A DNA stretch of 64,000 nt from Streptomyces blattellae (GCF_009709555.1 NZ_WJBG01000003.1:1-64000); one strand, 5' to 3'; positions 49,231-58,494 are shown, numbered from the stretch's first letter. The notes: generated by a model from the sequence alone, not told the origin. Program-made: numbers and translations.

Positions 49231-51027
49231 TCAGCCGCCGTCCGCCCCTGAGGCCCGTACGCCGACGGCGGAGGCCTTTACGCTGACGCCCTCGCCATCC
49301 GCCAGCCGTGCCCGGACCTCCCGTCCGTCGCTGAAGCGGACGTAGATCCCGTCCTCGTCGTCGACGCGCACGGCCACCAGTTCGGCGAGCGGTGCGGGGT
49401 CCGGCTCGGCGGTGAGGCGGGCGAGGGCGACGAAGAGGGTGGCTCCGTCGCCGGTCGCGCCGGTGAGTGCGTCGTCCAGCCCGGAGAGCGGCAGCAGTTC
49501 CGCGCGTACGCCGTCCCGCGCGGCCCAGCCCGTGACCCGCACCGGCGTTCCCGGCTCCGCGCCCGCCACCAGATGGGCCCGCACCTCCACGGAGCCCTGC
49601 GCGAGCACCACGCTGGTGACCCGGATCCCGTCCCCTACCGAGTGCCGCGACGCCGCCCAGCCCTCCCCCACGCCCAGCGGCACGATGTCCGTCCGGCTCG
49701 GGTCGTCGCCGACGATCACGCTGTTGTCGTACGACGGTGCGGGCGCCGTCGCCGTGGAGTACCCGAGCCGGGTGTAGTACGGGTCGTAGCGGACGTCCTC
49801 GCTGCCGTGGTTGTGGAGGCGGACCAGGCCGTCCGAACTGGTCGATTGGATCAGCCAGTTGACCGGGCGGATCGCGGTCACCGCGTCGGCGCGCTCCGTC
49901 GGGCCCGGTTCCTCGGTCGCCGTCCACACCTCATGGTCGGGCGGCAGCAGCAGGCCGATGAAGCCCTTGCTCGCCCAGTACGGGGACGCCGGGCCCGAAT
50001 AGCCCTGCAGCAGCGTCTCGTCGGGGCCGTGCCAGCCGAGGGTGAGGAGGCCGCGGCCGTCCACGGCACCCCGGTCGAGGAAGTACCGCAGCGCTCCCGA
50101 GGCCAGCCGCCGGGTCTCGCCGGGCGACAGGGGTGTGCGGCCGGACAGTGCGCCCAGCCACAGCGGGGACGTGGTGGCGAACCGGTACGTCAGGGAGCGG
50201 CCCTGGTGCATGGGGGCGCCGTCGCCGCCGAACAGACGGGCGTAGTCCTCCAGATGGCGCGCGAGCCTGCCGCCGTAGAGGTCGAGCAGACCGGTGTCGT
50301 CGGCGAGCCAGGCGTGCAGCACCGGGTAGAGGTGCATGGCCCAGCCGTTGTAGTAGTCGAACTTGCGGCCGTCGCCGTCGGTGTACCAGCCGTCGCCGAC
50401 GTACCACTTCTCGATGCGTTCCAGACCGCGGTCGATCGCCGCGCGGGACGCCTCGGTTTCGTAACCGATTTCCCCGAGGAAACCGCCCACGGTGACCGGG
50501 AACAACTCCCAGTTGCAGGGCCAGGCTTCGGCGGTGAGCGCGTCGCCCAGCCAGGCCGCGGCGCGCTGCCGGACGCCGTCGTCCAGGCGGTCCCAGAGTA
50601 GGGGGCGGGTCAGTCGCAGGGCCAGGGCGATCGACGCCGCCTCGACCAGCGGCTGGCTGCGGTCCTCGATGCGCGGCCAGATGCCGGAGACGCCCGCAGC
50701 GAGACCGTTTGCGTAACGCTCCAGCGCGGTCTCGTCCCGGCGGAAGGCGGCCAGCAGCAGCGTACGGGCGTAGCCCTCCAGGCCGTCCGACAGCCGGCCC
50801 GACCAGCTCGTGCGGTCGCCGGGCAGATGGTACAGCGCACGGTCCTCGGTCGCGTACGGCTCGACGGCGGCGAGCAGGGCGTCAGCGGCGGCCTCCCAGT
50901 GAGCACGGGTGTAACCGGTGTACGGGCTCAGGTCACGGTCGTCGCGGTCCAGTTCCATCAGCAGCGCTTTCCTTCCGGCAAGGGCCTGGGGCGCTCCGGT
51001 TCCGGTCGAAGCGCCCCAGGGGCTCAT
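49231..51027 (-). CDS. DUF2264 domain-containing protein
   Basis: 598 aa. The alpha/alpha barrel-like N-terminal half (SRLSDGLEGYARTLLLAAFR, AWPCNWELFPVTVGGFLGEIGYETE, WYTDGDGRKFDYYNGWAMHLYP) is DUF2264. The second half is a beta-rich domain. No signal peptide, so it is probably cytoplasmic. DUF2264 genes often lie in pectin or rhamnogalacturonan loci, and here its ATG overlaps the TGA of the rhamnogalacturonan acetylesterase gene. A role in processing unsaturated oligogalacturonides is inferred. Confidence 0.88.
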   Translation of the reverse strand: MSPWGASTGTGAPQALAGRKALLMELDRDDRDLSPYTGYTRAHWEAAADALLAAVEPYATEDRALYHLPGDRTSWSGRLSDGLEGYARTLLLAAFRRDETALERYANGLAAGVSGIWPRIEDRSQPLVEAASIALALRLTRPLLWDRLDDGVRQRAAAWLGDALTAEAWPCNWELFPVTVGGFLGEIGYETEASRAAIDRGLERIEKWYVGDGWYTDGDGRKFDYYNGWAMHLYPVLHAWLADDTGLLDLYGGRLARHLEDYARLFGGDGAPMHQGRSLTYRFATTSPLWLGALSGRTPLSPGETRRLASGALRYFLDRGAVDGRGLLTLGWHGPDETLLQGYSGPASPYWASKGFIGLLLPPDHEVWTATEEPGPTERADAVTAIRPVNWLIQSTSSDGLVRLHNHGSEDVRYDPYYTRLGYSTATAPAPSYDNSVIVGDDPSRTDIVPLGVGEGWAASRHSVGDGIRVTSVVLAQGSVEVRAHLVAGAEPGTPVRVTGWAARDGVRAELLPLSGLDDALTGATGDGATLFVALARLTAEPDPAPLAELVAVRVDDEDGIYVRFSDGREVRARLADGEGVSVKASAVGVRASGADGG

Positions 51028-52064
51028 CCCACCCGCACCAGGCTCTTGGCGACCAGGTGCTGGGCGACGAGTTCGTCGCGGACCAGTTCCGCATACACCG
51101 TGGCCCCGTGCACGGAGGTGTGCGTGTTGTCCCGCTTCTCGTTGTACAGGTACAGCGCCTTGGACGCCTCGACGCCCAAGGACTCCACGAGCGCCTTCGT
51201 CTTCGCCGTCAGGTCGATCAGCGGGACGTCGTGCGCGGCGGCGACCGAGCGGGTGACGGCCGGGTGGTCGACGCCGAGGCCGTTGACGAGGAGCGCGGTG
51301 TCGTTGTTCAGGGTGCCGTCGGAGTTGAACCAGCGTCGCACGATGGGGGTCACCAGGACCGGGGTTCCGCCCTTCTCGCGCACGCCCGCGACCAGTGTCT
51401 CCAGATTGGCCCGGTACGTCGCCGCGTCGGTCGTCTTGTCGTTGTGGGCGAGCTGGATCAGGACGAGGTCGCCGCGCCGGATCAGCGGCTGGACGGTGGC
51501 CCAGAGCCGGGGGTTCTGCAGGTAGCTGACCGTGCTCTCGCCGGAGTCGGCGTAGTTGGCGACGGACACGCCCTTGCGGAGGAACTGCGGCAGCTGCTGG
51601 CCCCAGCCGGCGTACGGGTCGCCGGGCTGGTCGCAGGAGGTGGAGTCGCCGACGAGGAAGATCTGGCGGGCGTCGCGGCGGGCCGGGGTGACGCGGATGT
51701 CCGCCAGTGCGGGAGCCGAGCCGCCGATCGCCAGGTCGAGACCCGCGGTGCCGTCGGGTCCGGTCGGCTCGCCCTGGGGGGTGCGGACGTTCACGGTGAA
51801 GCTGCGGGCGACGCGCTGACCGGCGGCGGTAAACGTTTCCGGAAGCAGGGCACGCCGGGTTTCGCCGGTGATGCCGGTGCTCGACTCGGTGGGGCCGCCG
51901 AGGAGCACCCGTACGTCGTACGTGCCGGGCGGGACGTCGAAGTGGCAGGCGGTGGCCGTGCAGCCGACCGGGTCCGGCGGCCGTTCGTGCGCGTGGGCGG
52001 GCACGGCGGACAGCGCGGTTGCCAGCGTGACCGCGGCCAGCGCGGTCAGGGTGAAACGTCTCAT
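51024..52064 (-). CDS. Rhamnogalacturonan acetylesterase (SGNH/CE12)
   Basis: 346 aa with a Sec signal peptide (TLTALAAVTLATALSAVPAHA). An N-terminal beta domain of about 90 residues comes first. The SGNH esterase follows: IFLVGDSTSCDQPGDPYAGWGQ (nucleophile Ser), ANYADSGEST, LIQLAHNDKT (oxyanion Asn) and DNTHTSVHGA (His). It removes acetyl groups from rhamnogalacturonan I so that the divergently encoded PL4 lyase can act. Confidence 0.92.
   Translation of the reverse strand: MRRFTLTALAAVTLATALSAVPAHAHERPPDPVGCTATACHFDVPPGTYDVRVLLGGPTESSTGITGETRRALLPETFTAAGQRVARSFTVNVRTPQGEPTGPDGTAGLDLAIGGSAPALADIRVTPARRDARQIFLVGDSTSCDQPGDPYAGWGQQLPQFLRKGVSVANYADSGESTVSYLQNPRLWATVQPLIRRGDLVLIQLAHNDKTTDAATYRANLETLVAGVREKGGTPVLVTPIVRRWFNSDGTLNNDTALLVNGLGVDHPAVTRSVAAAHDVPLIDLTAKTKALVESLGVEASKALYLYNEKRDNTHTSVHGATVYAELVRDELVAQHLVAKSLVRVG
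51828..51840. promoter_or_regulatory. LacI-type operator-like site inside the acetylesterase gene
   Basis: GGTAAACGTTTCC is one base away from the perfect palindrome GGAAACGTTTCC-type sequence preferred by many LacI regulators. It lies about 235 bases into the coding region. A/T-rich palindromes of this kind are rare in this DNA. Confidence 0.35.
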
Positions 52065-52132
52065 GCGCGGCTCCCACAGACGACGACGGCGGCCGACTCG
52101 ACAAGGCCCGGCGGCTGGACCGTATCGCGCAT

Positions 52133-52148
52133 TGGCAAGCGCTTTCTA
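52133..52148. promoter_or_regulatory. LacI-type operator between the divergent acetylesterase and PL4 genes
   Basis: TGGCAAGCGCTTTCTA has a perfect AAGCGCTT core and matching outer positions. It lies in the 205-base divergent promoter region, so one regulator could control both polysaccharide genes. Confidence 0.6.
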
Positions 52149-52269
52149 GACTTCGGCGCGATTTCACACAACTACCAACACCCGGGACGTGAAAGCCCTT
52201 TCGCGAACGTGATTCAACTGTCACTCTGCCTCACATCCGCACCCCCACATCTCCGAAGGAGGCACCCCC

Positions 52270-53949
52270 ATGTCCGGATCCGGGAACAGGCCCGTCCGAC
52301 GCCGTACCTTCGTGCTCGGTACGGCGGCCGCCGCAGGGTCGGCGGCCCTGGCCGGGCCGCTCGCCCAGACCGCGTCCGCCGCGGCCTTCGGCTGGTCCGA
52401 CGACGGTTCGAACTACGTCGTCGACACCGGCGCGAACCTCGTCTTCAAGGTCAGCAAGTCCAACGGCGACCTGACCTCGCTGGTCTACCGCGGCACGGAG
52501 TACCAGGGCTACGGCGGCATGAACTCGCACGTCGAGTCCGGCCTCGGCTCGTCCACCGTGACGATCAGCCAGTCGGGGTCGACGATCCTGATCTCCGTCA
52601 CCCACGGCACGCTCCGGCACTACTACGCGGCCCGCAGCGGCGAGAACAACGTCTACCTGTGGACCAACAAGGCCGACACGTCTGTCTCCGCGACCCGCTA
52701 CATCGTGCGCGTGAACGCGGGCAAGTTCGCCAACGACGAGCCCGACTCCGGCACGTACACGACCTCCACGATCGAGGCCTCGGACGTGTACGCGAAGTCC
52801 GACGGACAGACCCGCTCGAAGCACTACTCGAAGCTCCGGGTGATCGACTACGACTACATCGGCTGGAGCAGCGGCGGCGTCGGCCTGTGGATCGTGCGCA
52901 GCAATCACGAGAAGGCGTCCGGCGGCCCGTTCTACCGCTCCCTGCTGCGGCACCAGGGGCCGGGCGGCGGCGGCCTGTACGAGATCCTGTACTACGGCCA
53001 GAACCAGACGGAGGCTCAGCGCTTCGGCCTCCAGGGCCCGTACGTCATCGCTTTCACGGACGGCGGCGCCCCGTCCTCGGCGCTGTTCCCGGGCACGCTC
53101 ACCACCTCCTGGGCGGACTCGCTCGGCATCGCGGGGTACGTCGGCGCGAGCGGCCGCGGCCGGGTGGCGGGGGTCGGGATCTCCGGGCGGAACACGTCGT
53201 ACGCGTATACCGTCGGGCTCGCCAACTCGGCTGCGCAGTACTGGGGTTCGGCCCGCTCCTCGGACGGCTACTTCTCCATCGGGGGCGTCCTTCCGGGGAC
53301 GTACACGCTGACCGTCTTCAAGGGTGAGCTGGCCGTTCACACGGGGTCGGTAACCGTTTCCGCGGGCGGTACGACGACCCTCAACACCATCACGATCCCG
53401 TCCTCCAACGACCCGAGCAACGCGAGCGCGATCTGGCGCATCAACGACTGGAACGGCACCCCCAGCGGCTTCAAGAACGCCGACCTCATGACCTACGCCC
53501 ATCCCTCTGACGTCCGCGCCGCGTCCTGGACCGGCAATGTCGTCATCGGCAGCGGCAGCGAGACCTCGGCCTTCCCCTGCTACCTGTGGCAGGACGTCAA
53601 CGACGGCATCATCGTCTACTTCCGGCTGACCGCCGCCCAGGCCGCCGCCGCGCACACCCTGCGCATCGGCGTGACGACGGCCTACGCCAACGGCCGCCCG
53701 CAGGTCGTCGTCAACGGCACCTGGACCTCGGCGGTCCCCTCGCCGCCCACCCAGCCGGGCACCCGGTCCCTGACCAACGGCTCGTACCGGGGGAACAATC
53801 ACACCTTCACCTACAGCGTGCCGGCGTCCGCCTGGCTGACGGACACCAGCGCGTACAACACGCTGCAGATCTACGTGGCGAGCGGCTCGGGGACCACCGG
53901 CTTTCTCAGTGCGGGGACGTCGATCGACGCGATCGATCTGCTGCCCTGA
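52270..53949 (+). CDS. Rhamnogalacturonan lyase, polysaccharide lyase family 4
   Basis: 559 aa. A twin-arginine signal (VRRRTFVLGTAAAAGSAALAG) targets it outside the cell. Domains: an N-terminal beta-sandwich catalytic domain (about 38-290, with VYRGTEYQGYGGMNSHVESGLGSS and GLWIVRSNHEKASGGPFYRSLLRHQG), a short FnIII-like domain (GYFSIGGVLPGTYTLTVFKGE) and a C-terminal carbohydrate-binding jelly roll (IWRINDWNGTPSGFKNADLM to IDAIDLLP). This three-part layout is the PL4 standard. It cleaves the rhamnose-galacturonic acid backbone by beta-elimination. Confidence 0.93.
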   Translation: MSGSGNRPVRRRTFVLGTAAAAGSAALAGPLAQTASAAAFGWSDDGSNYVVDTGANLVFKVSKSNGDLTSLVYRGTEYQGYGGMNSHVESGLGSSTVTISQSGSTILISVTHGTLRHYYAARSGENNVYLWTNKADTSVSATRYIVRVNAGKFANDEPDSGTYTTSTIEASDVYAKSDGQTRSKHYSKLRVIDYDYIGWSSGGVGLWIVRSNHEKASGGPFYRSLLRHQGPGGGGLYEILYYGQNQTEAQRFGLQGPYVIAFTDGGAPSSALFPGTLTTSWADSLGIAGYVGASGRGRVAGVGISGRNTSYAYTVGLANSAAQYWGSARSSDGYFSIGGVLPGTYTLTVFKGELAVHTGSVTVSAGGTTTLNTITIPSSNDPSNASAIWRINDWNGTPSGFKNADLMTYAHPSDVRAASWTGNVVIGSGSETSAFPCYLWQDVNDGIIVYFRLTAAQAAAAHTLRIGVTTAYANGRPQVVVNGTWTSAVPSPPTQPGTRSLTNGSYRGNNHTFTYSVPASAWLTDTSAYNTLQIYVASGSGTTGFLSAGTSIDAIDLLP

Positions 53950-53965
53950 TCCCGTACGACATCGC

Positions 53966-54015
53966 GGTATGTCACATGTCACATGTCACATTCCACATGT
54001 CACATGTGACATACC
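53966..54015. repeat. Long inverted repeat with GTCACAT tandem units between convergent genes
   Basis: The outer arms GGTATGTCACATGT (53966-53979) and ACATGTGACATACC (54002-54015) are perfectly complementary. Repeated GTCACAT units fill the inside. It can fold as a hairpin and end transcription from both genes. It also shares 14 bases with the palindrome at 14201-14219. Confidence 0.8.
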
Positions 54016-54021
54016 ACAGGC

Positions 54022-55431
54022 TCATGTCCCGCGCGTCCACTGCTGGTTGGTCGCTCCGTTGCAGGTGTACGTGATGACCGCGGCGGAGTTGGCGGTGGAC
54101 GCGCCGTTCACGTCCAGGCACTCGCCGGTGGCGCGGGCCCTGATGTTCACGTACGAGCCGGACGTCACCACCGACCACTGCTGGCTGGTCGAGCTGCCGC
54201 AGTTCTCCTGGGTGACGCTGGAGGCGTTCTCCTGGAGGCACAGGGAGCTGCCGCGGCCGACCAGCTGGTAGTAACCGGTGCCGAGGTCCTTGAACCACCA
54301 CTTCTGGTTGGTGCCGCTGTTGCAGGTGTACTGGCTGATCGCGACGCCCTGCCACAGCGACTGGTTGGGTACGTCCGCGCACTTGCCGCTGTTGCGGGCG
54401 ATCAGCGTGTTGTACGTCGCACTCGTTCCGCTGATCGTCCCGGCGGCCGCGTCGACGGTGATCTCCGGGTACCAGGACATGGACATCGTGGTGGAGGTCG
54501 GGAAGGTCAACGGCAGCCACACGTACCGGGAGTCGTTGACGGTCCCGCCGAAGGAGTTGCCCCAGCGGTCGCCCATGTAGAGGTACGAGGTGCCCGAAGT
54601 GCCCTGCACGGGAAGGACGTAGGCGGTCTGGGAGTTGTACGTCGTGGAGTCGCCGACGTTCGCCATCGAGGTCCACGGTCCGGCGAGCGAGGTGGCGGTG
54701 GCGTACTGCTGCTGGTTGGCGCTCCAGCCGGTGGCACCCGAGGTCAGCATGAAGTAGACGCCGTTCCGCTTGAAGAGCGCCGGAGCCTCGCGGTGGCCGC
54801 CCGGCCACGGGTTGGCGACCAGGCCGGCGATGCCGGTGTAGTCGGCGGTCAGCCGGTAGATGTGCAGGTCGTAGTTCTCGTTGGCCGCCGAGACCATGTA
54901 GCCGGTGCCGTCCGTGTCGACGAACGTCGTGATGTCCCGGGACATGTGCTGGCCGAGCGGCCGGAAGCTGCCCTGGTAGGTGTAGTTGCCGTCGACGGTG
55001 TCGGAGACGGCGACGGCCGCGCGGGCCTCGCTGTAGTCGGTGCCGTTCTCCTTGTGCATCCACATCACGAACTCGCCGGTGGACGCGTTGTACATGACCT
55101 TGGGCCGCTCGATGTAGGCGGTGCCCAGTTCGGAGGCGGACGACTGGGTCAGGACGTGGTTCCTGAACTCCCAGTTCCTCAGGTCGGTGGAGCGGTAGGC
55201 GTCCACGTACCGGAAGGTGTTGTCGGCGTTGCGGTTCTCGCCGAACCAGTAGTAGTAGCTGCCGACCTTGATGACCCCGCCGCCGTGCGCGTGCAGGGCG
55301 TTGCCCGAAGTGTCCGTGAACTGGACGCCGTTGGGGAGCGTCAGGGGGGCGGCCTGGGCCGGTCCCGCGGTGACCAGGGCTCCCGCCAGCGCCAGGCAGA
55401 GGGCGAGCAGGACCGCGTACGCACGTCTCAT
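54022..55431 (-). CDS. Secreted glycoside hydrolase family 43 (GH43_24, exo-beta-1,3-galactanase type) with RICIN/CBM13 domain
   Basis: 469 aa. A Sec signal (VLLALCLALAGALVTAGPAQA) precedes a five-bladed propeller with FTDTSGNALHAHGGGVIKVGSYYYWFGENR, IERPKVMYN and DITTFVDTDGTGYMVSAANE. These resemble GH43 subfamily 24 enzymes that trim beta-1,3-galactan in arabinogalactan. The C-terminal 135 residues are a ricin-type trefoil with QxW repeats (TNQKWWF, TSQQWSV, TNQQWTRGT). Its ATG overlaps the TGA of the preceding GH43 gene, so both are made together. Confidence 0.9.
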   Translation of the reverse strand: MRRAYAVLLALCLALAGALVTAGPAQAAPLTLPNGVQFTDTSGNALHAHGGGVIKVGSYYYWFGENRNADNTFRYVDAYRSTDLRNWEFRNHVLTQSSASELGTAYIERPKVMYNASTGEFVMWMHKENGTDYSEARAAVAVSDTVDGNYTYQGSFRPLGQHMSRDITTFVDTDGTGYMVSAANENYDLHIYRLTADYTGIAGLVANPWPGGHREAPALFKRNGVYFMLTSGATGWSANQQQYATATSLAGPWTSMANVGDSTTYNSQTAYVLPVQGTSGTSYLYMGDRWGNSFGGTVNDSRYVWLPLTFPTSTTMSMSWYPEITVDAAAGTISGTSATYNTLIARNSGKCADVPNQSLWQGVAISQYTCNSGTNQKWWFKDLGTGYYQLVGRGSSLCLQENASSVTQENCGSSTSQQWSVVTSGSYVNIRARATGECLDVNGASTANSAAVITYTCNGATNQQWTRGT

Positions 55432-56516
55432 GACGATAGCTCCGTCTCCGTGGCCGTGTCCGCCACCGGGATGCCGAAGTCGGGGGTGCCGTCCGGGTTC
55501 CAGCCCAGTTTCTGGACGCGGGTGTGCCGGTTGGGGTCGTTCAGCGGGTCGCCGACGATCTCCTTGTACTGGCGGGCGTGGTAGACGAGGACATCGGTGC
55601 GGCCGTCCTCGGCGACCGTGAAGCTGTTGTGCCCGGGGCCGTACTGCCCGGTGGTGTCGTTGCTGGTGAAGACGGGCGTAGGCGACTTGGACCAGTTCGC
55701 GGGGTTCATCAGGTCGGCGTCCGCGTCGACGGTGAGCAGGCCCATGCAGTAGTTCGCGTCGGTGGCGCTGGCCGAGTACGACATGAACAGCCGGCCGTGG
55801 CGGGCGATGACCGACGGTCCCTCGTTGACCCGGAAGCCGATGCGCTCCCAGTCGTACTCGGGTGTGGAGAGCCGGATCTGAGGTCCCGTCAGGGTCCACG
55901 GGCCGGCCATCCTGGACAGGAAGATGCCGGTGTTGTTGTCCATGCCGGGCTCGTGCTGGGCCCAGGCGAGGTAGCGGGTGCCCCGGTGGGTGAAGGTGGT
56001 GGCGTCGAGGGAGAACGTTTCCCAGGCCGTTTTCAGCTGGCCGCGCTCCACCCAGGTCCCCTTGAAGGGATCACGGTGCGCGTTCTCCAGGACCCAGATG
56101 CGGATCGCCCATATGTCCTCGGCGGGCGCGGCGGCGAAGTAGATGTACCACTTCCCGCCGATGCGGTGGATCTCCGGCGCCCAGATGTGCGCGCCCATGT
56201 CGCCGGTGGCGTGCTTGGTCCAGATGACCGATTCGGCGGCGGTGCCGAGCCCGTTCAGGGTGCGGGAGCGGCGCAGGATGATCCGGTCGTACTCGGGGGC
56301 GGTCGCCGTGTAGTAGTAGTGGCCGTCGCTGTGGCGGTGGATGTGCGGGTCGGCGCGGTTGCGGACGAGCGGGTTCACGAAGGGTGCGGTCTTCCGGCCG
56401 GGTGCGTCGGTGGCGGCGTGGGCCGCCGTGGGGGCTGCGGTTGCCAGGGCGCCCGCGGCCAGGGCGCCCTTCAGCATCCGTCTGCGGTCGAGGCCATGGG
56501 GTTCGTAGCGGCTCAT
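55428..56516 (-). CDS. Secreted glycoside hydrolase family 43 (GH43_26, alpha-L-arabinofuranosidase type)
   Basis: 362 aa. A twin-arginine signal (LDRRRMLKGALAAGALATAAP) leads to a single propeller. NPLVRNRADPHIHRHSDGHYYYTAT supplies the catalytic base Asp, DMGAHIWAPEIHRIGGKWYIYF is the central motif, and RVNEGPSVIARHGR holds the general acid Glu. This matches exo-arabinofuranosidases acting on arabinan side chains. ATG at 56516 was chosen because the Tat signal follows directly; an upstream ATG at 56570 would precede it by 18 residues. It fits the rhamnogalacturonan/arabinogalactan theme of the cluster. Confidence 0.91.
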   Translation of the reverse strand: MSRYEPHGLDRRRMLKGALAAGALATAAPTAAHAATDAPGRKTAPFVNPLVRNRADPHIHRHSDGHYYYTATAPEYDRIILRRSRTLNGLGTAAESVIWTKHATGDMGAHIWAPEIHRIGGKWYIYFAAAPAEDIWAIRIWVLENAHRDPFKGTWVERGQLKTAWETFSLDATTFTHRGTRYLAWAQHEPGMDNNTGIFLSRMAGPWTLTGPQIRLSTPEYDWERIGFRVNEGPSVIARHGRLFMSYSASATDANYCMGLLTVDADADLMNPANWSKSPTPVFTSNDTTGQYGPGHNSFTVAEDGRTDVLVYHARQYKEIVGDPLNDPNRHTRVQKLGWNPDGTPDFGIPVADTATETELSS

Positions 56517-56549
56517 ACAGGCTGCCTCTCGGGGGGCGAGAAGTGTGAT

Positions 56550-56565
56550 GTTCGATATCACGAAC
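56550..56565. promoter_or_regulatory. Inverted repeat GTTCG-ATATCA-CGAAC upstream of the GH43 operon
   Basis: It is a 5-bp inverted repeat around an A/T-rich centre, 34 bases upstream of the GH43_26 start. This suits an operator or part of the promoter. The regulator is not identified; the core differs from the LacI-type sites nearby. Confidence 0.5.
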
Positions 56566-56692
56566 GTCATTTGCGATTACGAACGCCGAAAAGGTATGGG
56601 GGTGTCACCAGGAGGTCAACGGGACCGACGCGCCGATTTTCGTCCGGCGAAGTTTCTGTTATCCACCGCCGCCCCGCTCCGTCCCCTGGGAC

Positions 56693-57127
56693 GTGAGCAG
56701 CCTCCCCCACAGAACAGCAGCGGCCGCGGGCGCCTTCGCGGCGGTCGCTCTCCTGGTCACCGCTCCCCCTGCCGGCACCGCGGGCATCCGGGACCTCACC
56801 GCCGATGTGCTCGCCGACCGCGACGTGCCCCTCACCGGCGACCCGGTCGTCACCGTGCCCTCCCGGGGCGTCGACGGCATCGACGCCACCCTGACGACCG
56901 CGGCAACGACCCCGGCGACCACCGCAAGCCCCTCCCCGACCCTCGCCACCCGCACGGCAGCCGACGCGACGCCCACGGACACGCGCACGGCGAGCGCGAC
57001 GAGCGACGCGTTCGGCTGGTGGCCCTATGTGCTGGGACTCGGCCTGCTGGGCGGACTGATGGTGCCGCCGACACGAGGGACACAGGGGCACGGGGGACGA
57101 CGCGGGGGCGGGCGGCATGCGGGGTAG
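56693..57127 (+). CDS. Small secreted or membrane-anchored protein of unknown function
   Basis: 144 aa from a GTG start. It has an N-terminal signal-like segment (AAAAGAFAAVALLVTAPPAG), a Thr/Ala/Pro-rich middle and one C-terminal membrane segment (WWPYVLGLGLLGGLMVP) followed by a Gly/Arg tail. The layout resembles a sortase-like or cell-wall-exposed peptide, but there is no LPxTG. No family recognised. Confidence 0.5.
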   Translation: MSSLPHRTAAAAGAFAAVALLVTAPPAGTAGIRDLTADVLADRDVPLTGDPVVTVPSRGVDGIDATLTTAATTPATTASPSPTLATRTAADATPTDTRTASATSDAFGWWPYVLGLGLLGGLMVPPTRGTQGHGGRRGGGRHAG

Positions 57128-57230
57128 GGGGGCACATGGCGCTGGCGGCCCACGGCACCACGCCCGCACCACCACCGCGCGCTCACCACTCCGCTGACAG
57201 CGCGACGGACCCGAGCGGGCGGCGCAGGCG

Positions 57231-58334
57231 TCAGTGTCCGCTCGGTGCCTGCGGAAAGCCCAGTCGCGGGGCCAGATCGCGCGCCTCGGCCGCCCAGCCG
57301 GCGAGGAAGGCGAGCGTCAACCCGCGTTCACGGTAACGGAGTTCGGCGGAGACGGTACGGGCGCCGCCGTAGTCGAGCTGCTCCTCACCGGCGCGGGCGA
57401 GCATGAGGGCGGTGATCCAGTCGTACTTCACCGCGGACGCGCACACGCCCAGCCGTACCAGCCGCTCGTCCCCCTGCCAGCCGCTCTCCCGCAGACCGTG
57501 CAGATAGGCCTCGTACGCCCGTGCCGCGTATCCGGGCAGCCGGGCGGCGGGGATGAACAGATCGAAAACGGTGTCGGGAAGGTAGTTGCCGAGGTCCTCG
57601 CCGAGCGCGCCGTCCCCGGCGAAAGCCCAGTCGAACAGGACGCTGTCCGGGCCGTGGGAGCGGACGTTGGCGGGCCACTGGTCGAGATGGCTGAAGGCGC
57701 GCGGCAGGGACTCCATGACGTCCAGGAACCACGCGCGGTCCTGGTGGAGGCGGACCATGTCATGGCGCAGGCCGGCGGGGAAGTGGTCTCGGACCAGAGG
57801 CTGTTGCCAAGCCTCGCCGTCGTCGAGCAGTTCCTGGCCGAGCGTGTTGCTGCTCACGTACTGCCGCAGGAAACCGCGGGTCAGCCACGGCATGTCGTCC
57901 GGGTGCACGGCTCCCTGGGCGGCGCCCAGGCGGCGGGCGTGCTCGACATGCCGGGCGAGAGGCCAGGCGGTGCCCGGTTCGCCGGGCACGTCTTCCAGCC
58001 ACAGCGCCACATCGCCGTCCGCACGTTCGACGCAGGCCAGCAGCCGGGGCGCGCGGATGCCGTACTGCTGCCAGAGTTGCGCGAGCCCGGACTCGTAGAG
58101 ATGGGCCTCGCGGCGCCAGTGGTTCCAGTGCCGGGGTTCGTCCGAGGCGGCCCACCGTCCGGTGGCCGCCTTGTTGCGGGTGAGCAGCTTCAGAACGGCC
58201 GAGCGGTCCCCGGCGGTGACCCGCCAGACGCCCGCCGTGACACCGTTCTTGGGGTTGTGGACGAGAGGTTCGAAAACGGCTTCTTCGGTTCCGAGGACCT
58301 CGCGCGCCTCGGCGTCTCCATCCAGGACAGGCAT
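57231..58334 (-). CDS. Phosphotransferase family (APH-type kinase) protein
   Basis: 367 aa. The kinase fold is shown by AVLKLLTRNKAATG in the N-lobe, FSHLDQWPANVRS (Brenner-type HxDxxxxN catalytic loop) and VLFDWAFAGDGALGEDLGNYLPD (metal-binding Asp). The small-molecule substrate is unknown; similarity to aminoglycoside kinases is of fold only, so resistance should not be assumed. The plus-strand frame covering it is a shadow. Confidence 0.87.
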   Translation of the reverse strand: MPVLDGDAEAREVLGTEEAVFEPLVHNPKNGVTAGVWRVTAGDRSAVLKLLTRNKAATGRWAASDEPRHWNHWRREAHLYESGLAQLWQQYGIRAPRLLACVERADGDVALWLEDVPGEPGTAWPLARHVEHARRLGAAQGAVHPDDMPWLTRGFLRQYVSSNTLGQELLDDGEAWQQPLVRDHFPAGLRHDMVRLHQDRAWFLDVMESLPRAFSHLDQWPANVRSHGPDSVLFDWAFAGDGALGEDLGNYLPDTVFDLFIPAARLPGYAARAYEAYLHGLRESGWQGDERLVRLGVCASAVKYDWITALMLARAGEEQLDYGGARTVSAELRYRERGLTLAFLAGWAAEARDLAPRLGFPQAPSGH

Positions 58335-58435
58335 GCGGCAAGGCTAGCTATGGCCTGTTCTGAGTTGCCCCGTCGTCCGCGCGGAACGCGGGCGCAGCGG
58401 CGGAGTGGGGGGGGAGCGAGCGGCGCCGTGCGGCA

Positions 58436-58464
58436 TGGGGGTCCCCCGCTCAAGCGAAGGGGGC
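58436..58464. repeat. GGGGGTCCCCC-type palindromic repeat, copy 3
   Basis: TGGGGGTCCCCCGCTC with AAGCGAAGGGGGCG, related to the copies at 345-379 and 3098-3127. It lies 31 bases before the IS1380-type relic. Confidence 0.6.
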
Positions 58465-58494
58465 GCAGTTCAGGGGGTGCGTAGCTAAGCGGTC

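Noticed and set aside
57231..58334. Aminoglycoside resistance gene
   Set aside because: Only the general APH kinase fold is visible; no specific resistance subfamily features were recognised.
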